This document shows, in pieces, positions 1 through 13,474 of a stretch of 64,000 bases of DNA. The notes beneath the pieces were generated by a model. That model had not been told where the DNA came from, did not search any database, and saw only the letters and a list, made by a program, of their open reading frames with translations. Every line of letters starts with the position of its first letter. Within the stretch, counting starts at the first letter, position 1. The translations under genes were made by a program, and so were the position numbers. The stretch is from Struthidea cinerea (lineage: Eukaryota > Chordata > Aves > Passeriformes > Corcoracidae). The DNA lies in the NCBI GenBank assembly GCA_013397865.1, contig VZTI01001048.1, positions 2,267,819-2,331,818 of the forward strand. Direction: 5' to 3'.

Positions 1-1820
1 CCAAAACATAGAATGAACAGGTAAATCATATTGTAGATCTAGTAACATAGGTTTGTTAATTATAGCATGTGGAGAGAGGACTACTGCAAATACAGAATAA
101 GACATACAGCATCAGTATTCAAAAACACAGGAGAGGAGTAGAAGGTATTTGAGAAACTGCAGGGTTTTGAGTCAGATCTCAGTAGTAAACCGGTTTAAAA
201 AAAAAATTGTAAAGAAAACATGGCTGAAGGCATTGAATTAAATGCAAACTAGGAAGTGTGAGTTTACCCATGGTAGGGCAAGCCAACTTAACCTGATCTT
301 TTTCTTTAATTTTTTTTTTTTTTTTTTTTAGTGAACTGATTTTTCTATTTCCTTTTGTACACAAAGGAAATGTATTAGATCTAATCTGTTTGCAATTCAG
401 TAAAGCATGGTATGTTGTCCCCTGAGAAGAATGGAGTGAAACTGGTGAGGATGAAAATTGGTACAGGCTCTGTAAGGTGAGGAAAGAATAGGTTAATGAT
501 GAGAACATCACCCCGGTATTGAGGATCCCCAGCCATATGATGACAGGAATGGGAGGAAATAACATTGTGCAGGGCATATCTGGCCCTGTGCTGCACACAC
601 ACACCAAAGCTCTCCCCCATACTGGCTTGAGGTGGGTGTTTCTGTTTTGGGATTCCTGCTCTTAGATAGCTTGGCTTGATCTTGGGAGGCTTCAATCTGC
701 TCCAAGCTGGGACACGTCAGTTTCAAAGAAGTGGTTCTTCCACAGAATTGTGTAACCTCCAACCCGATTCATCTTTGCATTTTCTCTCAAATTGACAGTA
801 TTGACTACATTTGCCCTTTTGTTTAGAATGGTGTCCAGCCCTGCTCAGTTAGAGCAGTGAACCATGATTTTTCTCTTTTGTGGGTTAAAAAAAGAGTTAC
901 TATACATTAGTGAGCACTGGTTATGGCTTATCCTGAGCCACCTCTACACCAGTTCTTGTCCAGATTATCCTTACTCTCATTTTAACAGCCCTTTGGCTCT
1001 TGAGTGCTGTTTGGCTGCCATAGTGATCACCAGAAGGGACATCTCCATTCGCATATTCACAGTTTGCTGCCTGCTTTCTCTGAGTTTCCACTTTGCGCAT
1101 GCTCAGCATGGTCCTAAATACCAAGGCCGTCTTCATTCATTAACTCCTTCCTTCAGTCATTCATTCTTGCAGACCAGAAGTATAACTGGAGGTGCCAAGA
1201 CATGCTGGATACGTTCTCCATAGATCCTCCGTCCATTTGAAATGAGTAATTTTTTAACAAGTGAATCAATGCACAAACTTGGCAGTAGAAGAAGTGTGGA
1301 GTCTATTCTCACTTTAGCCTTTCTGAGGTCAGCAGGCAATATTAACAGGGCTTGTTTAATTTATGTTATTTACTAAAAGGCTTTCTTGTCCTTGTTGCTG
1401 TTTAGAAAATGGAGACACGCACACAGACATATTAAATTAAGAGTATTGGAAAGAATGCTCCATAAATTTTTCAGCTATTTTTGAGATTTTTGACTCATTT
1501 CTTTTTCATTTGTTCAGATTTAATTCTATTTTTAAAAAGCTTGGTCTTTACACAAAGGAAAAAAAAAGAAAGGGAGGAGGGAGAAGTGTACATTGACATA
1601 CTAAGTGAAAAACCTCAAGAAAAATTACAGTAAATTAAAATTTATTTCCCAAGGGAAAGAACATATTTCAGTGGGATGAAGGAAGAAACTAATAGACTTT
1701 CTATGAACAGCCATTTTTATTTAAAGAATAAGCTTTCAGGCAAATATAATTCTGCAGCCTCCTGAGGATAGCCTTTTTTCTTGTTAGGAATAATACCAAT
1801 TAAAAAGTGCACAATTAAAA
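1..1820. other. Non-coding stretch, no gene recognised
   Basis: The only distinct features are an uninterrupted run of 20 T at 310-329, a short AC run near 594-604 and a purine run at about 1559-1590. Open frames on both strands stay below about 145 codons, show no family motif and cross low-complexity sequence. They are read as chance. Confidence 0.6.
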
Positions 1821-1829
1821 GCACTGAAA

Positions 1830-2020
1830 GTTTGTCAGTGTATATTTTCCATGGAGCTGTGCTTTCTATTATGCTGTTGCTTGCTTAACATGCTTTGTGG
1901 AGCTGGTTTAGCACGAGCTGCATCTGTGCTGCCAGTCTGCAGACAGTAATTAGTTAACGCTGCCAAACATAAATGAATTGTGTCTGCTAATCTAAAGCAC
2001 TTGCTAACAAATCAAACCTT
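1830..2020. promoter_or_regulatory. Possible conserved noncoding element with homeodomain motifs
   Basis: This is a complex, non-repetitive stretch holding TAATTA (1947-1952) directly joined to GTTAAC (1953-1958, an HNF1-type half-site). TGCTAATC-like words follow. The texture, with many homeodomain-type words and no repeat or coding signal, is typical of vertebrate conserved noncoding elements. No conservation data were available, so this is inference. Confidence 0.25.
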
Positions 2021-2080
2021 TTGGGGGTATTTTGCAATTTTCAAAGTATGCAATCTGACATTCTGGGTTTTTCTCACCTG

Positions 2081-4574
2081 TTGCTTTCTCCTGAGTATTT
2101 GTTGGAGGGGGTGAAAGGGCTTATTTTGTTTCAGTCCAGATCATATCCATGATCTCGCACAGCACACTCAGACCAGCAACACGACTGAGAAGGCAGTGCT
2201 GCAGAGGGTGTGTGAAAATGAGCAGGCAAGTGAAGAGAAGAACTTAAAACAGCTGTTCTGCCAAAGAAGATGTAGAAGGAAATGTTATGCCCAGGAAAGG
2301 GTTTGCAGGTTTGCATGTTCATCATGGACTGAGGAAAAATTGGGGTTTTTTTTCAGCCATTACAATTTCACCCTCAGCTTCTACTGACACTTTTGTGTAG
2401 GTCCTGTCTGTCCTCAGCTCAGCTCAGCTCTGTTCAGCATGGCTTGGCTGCCACCTTGTCCCCTTCAGCCTCTTTTCCTGCTCCATAGTTTATAGTTACT
2501 TTTGATCCCTCATGCTTTTTGAACAGCAACCTTATTGATATTAGATGAGTTCTTAATCCACCCTAAAATCCATTTCTGTTGTATTTCTTGGCCCCAATAA
2601 AGGTGTCTCTACTTGAAAATCAGGGAATTTCATTTAGGGTACAGGTAATTATATGAAATTTACTTCAGTATTTAATTCTTATTCTTTAAGTTCCTTTCAT
2701 TTTTAAAAGCAAAGCTACTTGGTCTGATTTATGATGGCAGAGTCGAGTTGTGGGGGCAAAAAGAAGATATTTTTGTTCATTCTAACCAAATGGTTCTCAA
2801 TCCTTGAAAACTTCAGTTGCATTAACACTGAGGGTACCATCAGTTTTCATTGATCCCCTTGAAAATCCATTTCTCGCACATACATACACACAAAAGATGA
2901 TTTCAACAAAGTTACATGTTTAGAAAGTTGAATGAAAATACTCCATAGCTAATCTTGACAGTTCCAAGCTGGAGAAAAGCCAGGGCCCCAGAACAATGCA
3001 CAGCGAGTGCATTTGTAATAGAATCCAGAAATCAATACACATGACCAGATTTTCCAGTCCACCACGCTTATTTGGCAAACCCAGCAGAGGTCTGGATGGG
3101 AGCATTCCCCATGTCAAGAAGCCTCTGATGGCCAGAAGCTGCTGACGATGGTGTAGCTGCCTCGCATGCCAGTTGTCTTATCTCCTCAGAGGGGAATGAG
3201 GGACGGCATGAGGAGAGGAAAAGCTCTTGTGTCTTGTTTAACTGGAGACGTGCCCCATGGGAAAGGGTAGTGATGGAGAAGCAGTCCCTGTACTGGGAAG
3301 ATTCACAGAAATCTTGAGTTCCTCAGAAAGTTTTGTGAGGTGGTTGCTAGCATTCCTTCATGCTGGAATAACCCATGTGGATTTTTGCTTCCACACTGCT
3401 TTCCAAAACTGACACATTTTGGCAGTAGCATTTGCTGACTTTCCTGAACATCCAAGAGCCCAGCTGGGAGAGCAGCAAGATGGGAGTTGTGCATGCACTG
3501 ACACAGTGTTGTGTGGATTTGGGGAACACTGGGTTTGACAGACTCATGAGGGTCAAGTGCTCACATGGCCTGGAATACACCTTTCAGGCTGACCGAAGTC
3601 TGAAGGGTCCCTGCAGTGCTGGCTCCCCTCCTTGCTCATAGGCTGCCTAAAGGTCTTGGGGAATGTTCTGTTGAAGCTGGAGCTTTCATGAAAGAGAAGA
3701 AATTTTATAGAAGGATAAATAGCTTGGGGAAAACACTTCTGCAGAATGTAGCTCTTCTTTTTCATTTGCTTGTCTAGACAGCCAGGATGCTCTGCTTTGG
3801 ACTGCGCAGTTTTGATGGATTTTAATCCCCAAGCTATTTTTGATTCCTGGTCACATTTATGACATATACAGTCTTAGCTTTTTTTTCTACTTCAAGATGC
3901 ATGCATCCATAGACTTGAATGGGTGTAGGAAAGATAAATGGCTAAGGGAAAAGGAAATTAGCCTGAATGTTCTTAGAGCAGGAGCAAGGAGACTATATAA
4001 AGGCAGACTGTGTGACAGAGATAAAAACTAAATGAAAATTAAGGCTCAAGAGGAGGCCTGGCTGATGGGGGGAAGGAAGTCCAAATATTTCCAGATAATA
4101 CCCAAAAGATGAAATGTAAAAAATGCTCCATTAAATCCCATTTCCCCCTTACTTTGATATTTTAATTTCCCATTTCACTTTCTTTCATAATTTCCTTCTG
4201 CCATTCCAATGCTACTCACTCTGTAGTGAAAACCTACTGTTGCAAATCATTTTCCCACAGACCCATCCTTTAGCCCAGTAATATTCAGTGTCTGTCCAGT
4301 TAGATTTTGGTATGTATCAGAATACAGAGCTGGCAGAAGGGTTCACTTCCCTTTCTAAGATTGTAGCTGGAAGTTCAGATGTGGGCAGCCAAAACAGTGA
4401 GAAGCATGTGGTCTTCAGAAATAAAATGGGACGTGCAAAACACAGACATACTTGACATCATCATGCAGCACTTAAGTATCTATAAAGACAGCTTCAGTTG
4501 TTTAATTATTTTCATTTTGTTGCAAGTTTCTTATGTGTAATGATAATTTGTCCACTCAGATTTATGTTATTGCA
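2081..4574. other. Non-coding stretch, no gene recognised
   Basis: Apart from a short CTCAG-type run near 2413-2430, nothing stands out. Open frames on either strand are at most about 77 codons and have no recognisable domain. Confidence 0.6.
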
Positions 4575-4650
4575 GGCTTCAGTCCAGCAAAGCACTTAAG
4601 CACTCGATTAACTTTAAGCACATAAGTAGTCCCATTGCTGGATTGGGGCC
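4575..4650 (+). mobile_element. Ancient palindromic MITE-like element
   Basis: The unit is 76 bp. Its left end (4575-4590, GGCTTCAGTCCAGCAA) matches the reverse complement of its right end (4635-4650) at about 12 of 16 positions. The interior has the words AGCACTTAAGCAC and AACTTTAAGCACATAAGTAGTCCCATTG. I recall this layout from short palindromic DNA transposons that are common in turtles and crocodilians and rarer and older in birds. No clear target-site duplication is visible. The family name is uncertain. Confidence 0.6.
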
Positions 4651-7600
4651 ATAATAGAGGAAAATAATGTTTCAGGAGAAATTGCACTTTTCGGGGGGGG
4701 GTGGGTGTGTTTTTTGTTTTGTTTAAAGTGTCAACAGCACAGTTTATTTAGCTGCCTTTTAGGCAGTAATCTTATTAGTAAAATTGGCAGGATTAAGAGG
4801 CTATTAAACAAAATCTGTGTGTTTTCACATCAGTTAAAATCTGTACTGTATTCCCTTGGAACACAACAACTCTGATGTGCAATAACTGGATTTTAATGTA
4901 ACCAAGTCACTTAAGATTGCATTAAAATACATTTATTAAATCACTTGGCTGCTTTAGACTGGTGGGTTGGAAGTTGAAAATGCAGAGGCTTTTCTGACTT
5001 TGAAAGAGTATTTCATAGGATTTTTTGTGGTTTTCCTTCATCAATCAAACTGCATTTGTTTACAAAGCAACATGTAGTCAATGTTAATTTTATGGACATT
5101 CTGCTGGGTCCAGAACGAAGCCATCTGTCCCCAAAGGTGGCTGGGGTGAGCAGTCTGTCCATCATGTTGGTATACTCCAGACGGTGAGGACAATGGACGT
5201 CGTCAAAGTTTGGCTGCTTTGTTTTCTTATTGCAGGCAGAAAACTCAACACAGCAGTTCTGTCCCTCTATTTCCTGCATCTTATCACTTTCAGATATGCA
5301 TTTTTACCATGAAAAAAACAGTAATCAATAAGAGTAATTTTATTTATATGCGGAAACCTCAGTGCTCTTAATGAAAAAAGAGTTTGTTAAAACCAAGACA
5401 TTAAAATCTGGCAGAAAAACAAAGCAGACACCAGAGTTTTAAAACTAAAAATAATAAAGTCTGCTCTGTCTCCTTAAAAATAAGAACAATCAAATCTCCC
5501 CAAGGAAGAAAAAGTGTCTCTAACGATGTCATATACTGATTTGATAGAAAGCTTTCTGGTACTAATAGAATAAATAACCTGTTTGCTCAGAATTCACTTG
5601 TATTAACACTTCTGGCAGTGATTTCCTTTTCATGTTTGTTAAAATACAAAGCTTTATATAGGTGCTGCTATGTTTGTACTAGAGATTCATTTACTCTGAC
5701 AGCTGATATATTTGTAATTGTGGTAGAGCACTGGCTTCAGTGCTTGGCCCTGCTCCTTTGATATAAACAGGTGACTCCTAACACTTATTGATGGTTTGGG
5801 GGATGGTTTGATGGAAAAAGTTGAATCGTTGCAAAGTAATTCCTCAGGTCTTCTGAAGTTTATTATTGACTGCTTTGATCTTTGTGCTGCAGACGTAGAA
5901 ATAACATTGCCTACAATCTGTAGGTGTTCTCTGCGCTTTTTCAACTAATTGTTTTGTGCATCTGACAAGATGCAAATTTACCCAGATCTGTCTACAAAGA
6001 GGCTTCTCTCCTGCCTGCTCTTTTTTTGTACAGAATCAAAAAACGCTATTTTTACCTACTCCTAAAAATTGATTCTGAGTGTGTCTTTTGACATGCTTGC
6101 TTGCCTTCACTGCTCCCAGACATCACCAGCTACCTGCCTGTGCTGCAGCATCCATCCTGGCTGGCATGTGGGACTGAGCCAGGAAGGAGAACAGCTCAAG
6201 ATGGAAAAGAGCATTGCAAAGTGGAGAACTCCCCTGGCTGTATGGCAGACACGGAGTGTCACATACTGATGATGCATTTCTTATGCAGTGATTTACAGGC
6301 TAGTGGGAGCAGCCTTGTGATTACACAGACACACTCCTGGGCAGGAGAAGACCAGACAAATCTGGGCATCAGTAGCAGAGTAGCTGCAGTGGCCTTGAAG
6401 CTGGGGAAATATGGAGGTGGTCAGCTTGAGGTGAGTTCTGCAATACAATAACTCTTATCTGAGCTACTTAATTTTAACAAGTGCCAATAACCTGATACTA
6501 CACAATGCAATTGATGAGTTTTGAAAGCTAAGGGCATAGGATGCTCCTTCCTTACAGATGGGCTTAAGAGGTAAATAGCTTCTCAGCCTCCTCAAGTATC
6601 ATTTTACCTTTCTATAGGCTGCTCCTCATGCCCTAATACATTTATACAACTCTTATTTGTGAGGCGAATGTTTCTGAATCCTCAGGAGAATCAGAACATC
6701 TCATCGCTTTTACATCCAAATTCAATTTAATTGCGTTGCTCAGGGTTTTTTTGATGTTGGATCCTTTTCAGCAATCCTCTCACTTAACAAAGCTGAATTT
6801 CCACTCAAATTTGATGTGAAAAATGCTTGAATAAGGAGTACCATGAAGACTCAGTTCTCATCCTTCTAAGTCATTAATAGTTATTAACTTGATTTCCAAA
6901 AGTGCTGAGCATCTAAAGCTCTTAGAAGAGATTAGAAGAGGAACTGCTGATGCTAAATTCCTCTTCTGGAGAGTACACACTCCCTCAAAGTCATTGAGAG
7001 GGGCTGGGCATAAAAAACCCTACACTCCCCTTCCAAACTTCTCAGTGGCATGAGGAAGAGAGATATAAGGACTGTCAACAGAACAGGTGTGATTTCTTGC
7101 ATACTGGGAAATCTGCAGAGGGGCTGTCACTCAGGCAGGGTGACTCTGATATCGCTGATGGCACTGCATGCTTCCCTGCACACTGTTCAGAACCTGGTGG
7201 CTCCTCATCCCATATTCATGGCAGATCATAGCAGACCTCGATTCTTAGGGGTTAGGATGCATCTATTCCTTTAAAAATAGGAAATACCAATCCCTAAAGT
7301 GACACTGAGCAGAAATATCCCAGAATACAGGAAGTTTCTGACTGTGTAGCATTTGGTATTGGTACATTCTTCATTAAATATAAATTCCAAAACTACTGGG
7401 TTTGGATGTGTAATAATGGTTATTGCTGCTTATAGCCTGTAGTTGTGTGTTAGAGTTCAAAACTCTTTTCTGGAAGTTCTGCAGATGATATGACAAGACT
7501 ACTGGTACTTCTGGCATCCTGACTCTGGTGAAATAAATGAACAAAACTCACACTGGTTTTGTTTAGATCACAAAATTCATGTTGAATTTGGCAGTAGCAG

Positions 7601-10600
7601 AAATTTAGTGCATATCACAGACTAGCTAAAATAGAAAAGCCAACCTTTTTTGTTTATTTAACTACAAATTCCATGCTGGATTTCCCTCTTTTTTTGTTGC
7701 TTGTTATACCTTTTGCTAGTAATAAATTGGACCCATAAATAACTACACCCCAAATTAAGTTAATTTCCAAATAATTTAATATAACTTTCATCAGAAGTTT
7801 AGTTTTCAGAAGCTTGTTATAATGTAAAATATGTTCACCTAAATAAACATGAACATGTATTCATACATATGTCTGTGCGTATATATGTGCATAAAAGTAT
7901 ATAATGAACCTAGATATTAGGGATTTTTCTTAGAAAGGAATGTCACAATATATTCAAGGTGCAGTAATGTATTACTTTCTTTATTGCTTTAAAAAGTCTT
8001 GAATTCTTGTAGAATATGGTTTAGTGGGTCAAACATCCCCTTTCCTCTCATTTATCAGCCTTTTGATCTTGTGTCAGGTCTAAATGTTGGCATGCTCAGG
8101 CCATAACAGTGTGCTGCAAGATCACAAAAAGGCATAGTTATATCTTTAAAAACTTATGGGCATCCTGGTGCTACATCCCAGCACAGCCTAGCAGATGTGG
8201 TATTGAGTTCCCCCAAGTCCTCACTACCCCTTTGTCTATTATTTTTTTTATAGTTTTGTTCTGCATTCCTTCCACTCAACCTCAAGTGGATGGAAGCCTG
8301 TTAGTTTATTACTTACATATGTCTGCACCCTTTTACCTCAGCAGGGAAAGACAAAATATCGAGGAGGACTGTAGGTTTGGGATGGTCAACTAATCCTTCC
8401 CCACCTTGAACTAATCGCCGGGCTGATGTGTTATTGTGCTGAGCTCTGTTCTTCAGTGCATTGCCAGTGGGGTTTCAATTTGTAGAAGCATAAACAGATA
8501 CTAAAGTAAAAAGAATGGTGCAGTGATTTGTTAGCAGAGTTCAGATCAAATTATCACAGCGGTCCCCTGCTGACAGTCCTAACAATTACCTCCTTTTTCT
8601 TGGTCTTTCAAATGTTTTCTGTTTCACTTAGGTCTTGGTAAATAGTGTGTTTCTCACTGTGCTTTATTTATTTACTTACAAAAGGGAAAGAAATTGAAAC
8701 TTCAGCTTTCATTCAAATGTCTGTATGTCTATATATTTTGCCCTAACTTAGATGTGTTAATAACTTTTAGTTTTCTTTTTTTAAAAAGTAAGTATATAGG
8801 CAAGGTAACTAAAGATGGCTTCAGCTTTCTACTGCATACCTGCTATTATAACATTTTCTGCCCCTTTTATACCTTTGATCATGGCAGTGCAGATCTTGAA
8901 ATTTGAAAACTTTTGAGAAGAGCAGCTACTAAATAGGGAATGAATAGAATGTTGTATACATTAAGTCAATATTAAGAGTTTAAAGCATTTGAGTCCTATT
9001 TTGAAATCAAGTTGGGTGCATGTCAGTATTCCCTTTTTGGAGAATATAGTGAATTGATGTTCTGTACAAGTTGTCTAGAATTAACTTAAACATTTGTTGC
9101 CACTCTTTTTTTTCTATTTCCTATTTTCAGCTCTTGACTTTCACTCTTGCTTAGTTACATTTGTCTGCTTCTTACAATTCTAGTGGGACTGATTTATCAT
9201 CATTTGCTAACATATCTGTCTCAAAATCCGAGCTTTGATCAGCTTGTATTTTATAACTTACATCTGTTCTATGTTTAACCTTTTGTAATGCTGTTTCTCA
9301 AAAATATTATCTAGTTTAACAAAAGAATCATGTTGGTCTAAGCATTTTGTTAAAGGAAAAAATCCTACATGTCTGTCTATTTTGTTGCATTTTTGTTACT
9401 TTTTCATCATCTCTTTTTCTTTAAGTCTATAAATCTGTCACACTAACTTTTTCCTGTGGTTGCTGCTGAATTATAAACTTCACCTTCCTGTTCCTTCTCT
9501 ACCTCTTTTTCCCACAATTCCAACTTGTGCTTCGCAGCAACACCACCAGCAGCATCACTGCTCTGGCCTGTTTGCTGCTGCAGGATCCAGCTCATTAAAA
9601 AGTAAATGTGGTGATTAAAAGTACTCCCACAGTGGGCGGCAGGGGACAGCAGAAAGCTTCTTGGTTTTGAATAAAATGACTAAAACTAAAAATTATGGCT
9701 GGGACTAACCGACATTAATCCTCCCACCAAGAGGAGTCCTTGCAGTGAGATAGATGAACAGTAGGTTTGGTGAAGCACGGAGACAGATCTGCATGTTCTG
9801 CTGCTACCTAATCTGTCTTCAAGAAAGGAGGTTTCATTTAAAAGGACTTACCTCCAGACTGGCTCTGTCTTGGGTCAGACTGGGTAATACTGGGACGAGT
9901 GAGAGATGCGTGAAGAAGCCTTTAGAAAGTCACCAGCTGTTCCCCAGCTTCTAAATAAATGAACCTTGCCTAGCAGTAAGCAGGCTACTAAAACTGATGA
10001 AACAATGAAATGTTTTTCCTTGGGATTTTTTCATCATCCACTGATGCAAGGGGGAAAGTCAGCCCTGGTCTGCTTGGCTTCTGAGGGAAGCACAGCCGCT
10101 GTGTAAGGGCCATCAGCAAGGTGACACTGCCCAGGGGCCTCAGGGAGAAATGCTCTTGGTGCCAGAGCACCCTCTGACTTGTTCTGTGCACTAATGTGGC
10201 AACACCAGGTGCCTGAAAATAGCCTCAGCCTTTCTCCATCAGCTAAGAAGCTTTTGAAGTCCTTTTGGCTAAGTCCACAGCCACAGTAAATGCACAAACA
10301 GCTTGATCCTGGCTGTATTGGTGTCTGGATGAATCTGGCCTGAGGACCCAATCAGAGAAGAAATACTCACAGAAATCTAAGTAATTCCAACTCACATGTC
10401 TTTCCAAAGGAGTAGACAATTTTAATGCAAATGGAAAATTTATTGGAATAGGGGCTAAACTCAGTCTTGGCATAAATGGATTCGGGGGAGCTATACTTGC
10501 TTGTAGCAGAGCAAATTTTGGCTTCAGGAGTGAAGATAAAGAGCACTGAGAAGCTATATATTTTGAGCCAGCAAGGACATTACAAAAGGCAGAAGGATAA
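4651..10600. other. Non-coding stretch, no gene recognised
   Basis: A mostly AT-rich 6 kb. A 116-codon plus-strand frame (6101-6451) and a 94-codon one (8109-8393) show no domain, no good splice context and no protein-like bias, so they are not called. Around 7845-7905 there is a degenerate AT/ATGT-rich patch. No repeat family was recognised. Confidence 0.55.
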
Positions 10601-10606
10601 CTGGTA

Positions 10607-10614
10607 TGACGTCA
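10607..10614. promoter_or_regulatory. Full palindromic CRE motif
   Basis: TGACGTCA is the complete CREB/ATF palindrome, here within ATGACGTCACTTCC. CpG-containing full CREs are uncommon in AT-rich, CpG-depleted DNA. No promoter or CpG island surrounds it, so function is unknown. Confidence 0.35.
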
Positions 10615-10859
10615 CTTCCTTCTAAAAGATTATGAGCTATGGAAAAAGATTAGTTTTGCTGCAAATAGCTCAGAAAACTTGGGAATTAATGTTGAATGTA
10701 TTGAGTGGATAAGTGACAACAGATACACCTGTGTAGTGATTAATTACAGACAAAAACCAAAGCATGGCCTGTCAGAAAGTAGCATATACAGTATAACCAG
10801 TGCATTTGGAGTTTGCACAAAAGGAAGAAAAAGAAAAGTAGGATGACAGTCAATAACAG

Positions 10860-11043
10860 GAGGAGTTAATGAATGAAAGGCAGTGGTAGAGCTGGAATAG
10901 AAAAATAACATTTACTGCTCTTTGTCACTTGAGCCACTTCTCAAGAAAGGCATGCAGCACTGCCCCTGCTTGTAAGTAGGGAGATGAAGTGGCAAACCCA
11001 GGAACTGAATTTATTTTTTCTGGAACCCTTCCAGTACTGTAAA
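10860..11043 (+). repeat. CORE-SINE/MIR-like 3' fragments
   Basis: Two adjacent modules resemble the 3' half of ancient amniote CORE-SINEs. At 10876-10905 the words GGCAGTGGTAGAGCTGGAATAGAA parallel the consensus 'gtcagtggcagagctgggaatagaac'. This is followed by a CTGCTCTnnnnCACTTGAGCCAC tail. At 10990-11043, GGCAAACCCAGGAACTGAAT followed by a CCAGTACTGT tail parallels 'gccaggaactgaacccagg'. Both are strongly diverged, and the boundaries are approximate. Confidence 0.45.
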
Positions 11044-11049
11044 TACAAG

Positions 11050-12048
11050 ACTGAAGAGATGGCGGTTGACTATTCTCCTATACCCAAATTCCCCTGCTAT
11101 AAGTCTACACCAAAGGTATTAATCCTATTTCATTGGTTTTTATCCTGGGAAATTGCAAGGCTCTGTTCTGCTTGATTTAATCTCAGAAATCATCCACTCT
11201 TGCCAAAATGTTAAAATTTGTACAGGGAAATTCTTCTGTGGAGTTCTTGTTTACTTCTACACTATTCTTTCTAAGAAGATGTAAATATTGAGATAATTAT
11301 ACCAGACAAAACAGAAACACACTGTTTTCCATTCTCAGATTGGCATTTAAAGGTGTTGAACATTTTTCCTTATCTTTAATAAGTTGCCTGCGTTAATTAT
11401 TGTTTTGTTTTGAATGTGCACCAGCTACGGCAGACCAGAACCACATATTCCTCTACAACAACCACAGCTGACTTGTGGTTTGCATGTTGATTTTTAATTT
11501 GGTAGCATACCTTCCTATACTACTCTTTTGAAGAAGGCAATAGAGAAGAACTGGCTAAAAGTTACAGAATATATCTTTCGCTCAAAGGAGCTCACAGGAC
11601 ACTAATCTTTAAAAAATGCAGAAGCCTATTAAAGATAAAAAACATAAACAAGTGTAAGGCATTTCTTAAAGTCTTTGACAAAGGTCTCAGGTGTAGAGGG
11701 GTTAAAGTGATATCTTGTTCCTCTAAATATTTCGACAGACAGACTTTTGATTGCATTATCTATTAAAAAAAATTGCTTTGAACCTTCCGCCAATGCAGAC
11801 CACTTGTGCTTTCTCAAACCAACAAAGGTTCAGTCAACAGATAAGAATTTCTGACCGTGGAAGGGCAGCTGCTTTCCTTTCATCTTTCTCCTGGTGTGTA
11901 TATGAAATGTTTGCTCAGCCTGGCCCTGCTATCATGAGGACTTTTTTTTTTCCTTAATCCTTCCTCTAATTTGAATCCTACACCCAGTCTGCAAATAAGA
12001 CATGAAGAAAATTTAGATTTCGGCAGTGCAGGGTAATACTGCTGGATG
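11050..12048. other. Non-coding stretch, no gene recognised
   Basis: Short frames only (up to 68 codons). No repeat or regulatory structure was recognised. Confidence 0.55.
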
Positions 12049-12185
12049 CTGAGTACTTCAGCCCCAGTTCAGCACAATACCTAGTCTTATCTGACTATAA
12101 ATATGCTTATCTGTAAGCCTAAACTTAAGCATATGATTAAATGCTCTGATTGATTAGGACTAATGATCCTCGCTGAAGTACTAAG
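12049..12185 (+). mobile_element. MITE-like element inside an outer inverted repeat
   Basis: The core (about 12060-12161) starts AGCCCCAGTTCAGCAC and ends AACTTAAGCATATGATTAAATGCTCTGATTGATTAGGACT. This is a diverged version of the palindromic family seen at 4575. Outside it, CTGAGTACTTCAG (12049-12061) and CTGAAGTACTAAG (12173-12185) form a 13-bp inverted repeat with one mismatch. The outer arms may be extended termini or a separate structure. Confidence 0.5.
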
Positions 12186-13474
12186 CCCTGTGAGAGAAGT
12201 TTGTTTTACAGGCAATTTTGCTGTTGTTTTTCTTCTATTGTTACTTCCCACCAGAGGAGGTAATTAAGGAAGTGTTTGTTTTAAGAGCACCAGAGCAATT
12301 TCTGTAATTTTTTTTATCTGATTCCTGAAAATTCACTTGTGACCAGCCTTGTGTTTATTAGTCTTTTATAACGTATTTTTCTTCAAAAGCAAACATGATC
12401 TCTAGAAATTATGCCAATGATATCCAGGTATGTCATTCCTTCTCAAGAAGCCTAATCTATGTGCAATGTTAATGAGAAAAATATTAAGACAAAATGCGTA
12501 AAATTGCTTTCTAGAAAGGTTCAATCTATATGTAAATGCAGGGTTGACTACAAGAGAACAGGCTAACAGTATCCTGAAGGAAAGATGGTATTCACGTGGA
12601 CTGGATCATTATAAATGTATGCTTTCAGATGCTGCCTACTTCAACATTATATGGCTTCCTAATGAGAAAAAAATTTGTGTTTTGTTTTACTTCCTTCTTG
12701 CCTCTTTCAGCCTGTCTCTTGCTTTTCATTTTTGCCAGCTAGGCCTGATGGAGTGAGCAGTATCGTTAACATGGGGAGTTTGAGTTGCTGATTTTTGTGT
12801 GACACCTGGAAAAGATGAGTGTAAGGCAGTAACAGGTCACCTAATGATTTACAAGATTTTGACTCCCATAGATGTTTAATAAGGATCTCTTGTCTGCTTG
12901 CCATATTGCTTGAAACAGTGGAAATCAAAGCCCAAAGAATATGTTAGAACAGGGAAAAAGCTGTCTTTCCTGCGATGTTGTCTTCACAAGCAAGTTTCCT
13001 CAGGCAGACTCTGGGCAGGAGACTATCAAGTCCTTCTGTCTGTGCCTTGCAGTGACAGTGCACTGGCTGGTGCTTTGAGCACCAATTCCTGAATACCCAG
13101 TTCAGTTGCATCAGACTAGGAGACAGTAATGAAGGATAACAGCTTCTCACGTTTTATCCACGAGGAGAGGGAATTCTTCTGGATGGATTTGTTATGAGCA
13201 AAGTGTCTCACTCTCCTGCCTGTGTCATCCTAACCACCACAGTAAAGCTTTTGTGGGACTTTACAAAGAAAGGAACGGAGTGAGTTTGGAGACATATGAA
13301 GGACAAGGCAGCAGTTGAACCTTGCATTTTCTGAGAGCTGAGGGGATCTAGTTACCCTCGCAGGGTTCCATTAAATTTTCTTAGCATTAAACTGCAAGTA
13401 TATTAAGCTACTGCCCTCTGGAAGAGAAGCCATGTGCTTTCATGACACTCAAACTTTGATCCTAAGTTGCTGTA
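12186..13474. other. Non-coding stretch, no gene recognised
   Basis: Short frames up to 73 codons and no recognisable repeat. A run of short frames between 12544 and 13150 on both strands looks like chance. Confidence 0.55.

Noticed and set aside
179..607. 142-codon minus-strand frame
   Set aside because: It includes the T20 tract translated as a poly-lysine run; artefact of low complexity.
9628..9655. CAGTGGGCGGCAGGGG, possible CTCF site
   Set aside because: Only the GGnGGCAG half fits the consensus; the CCGCG half is missing.
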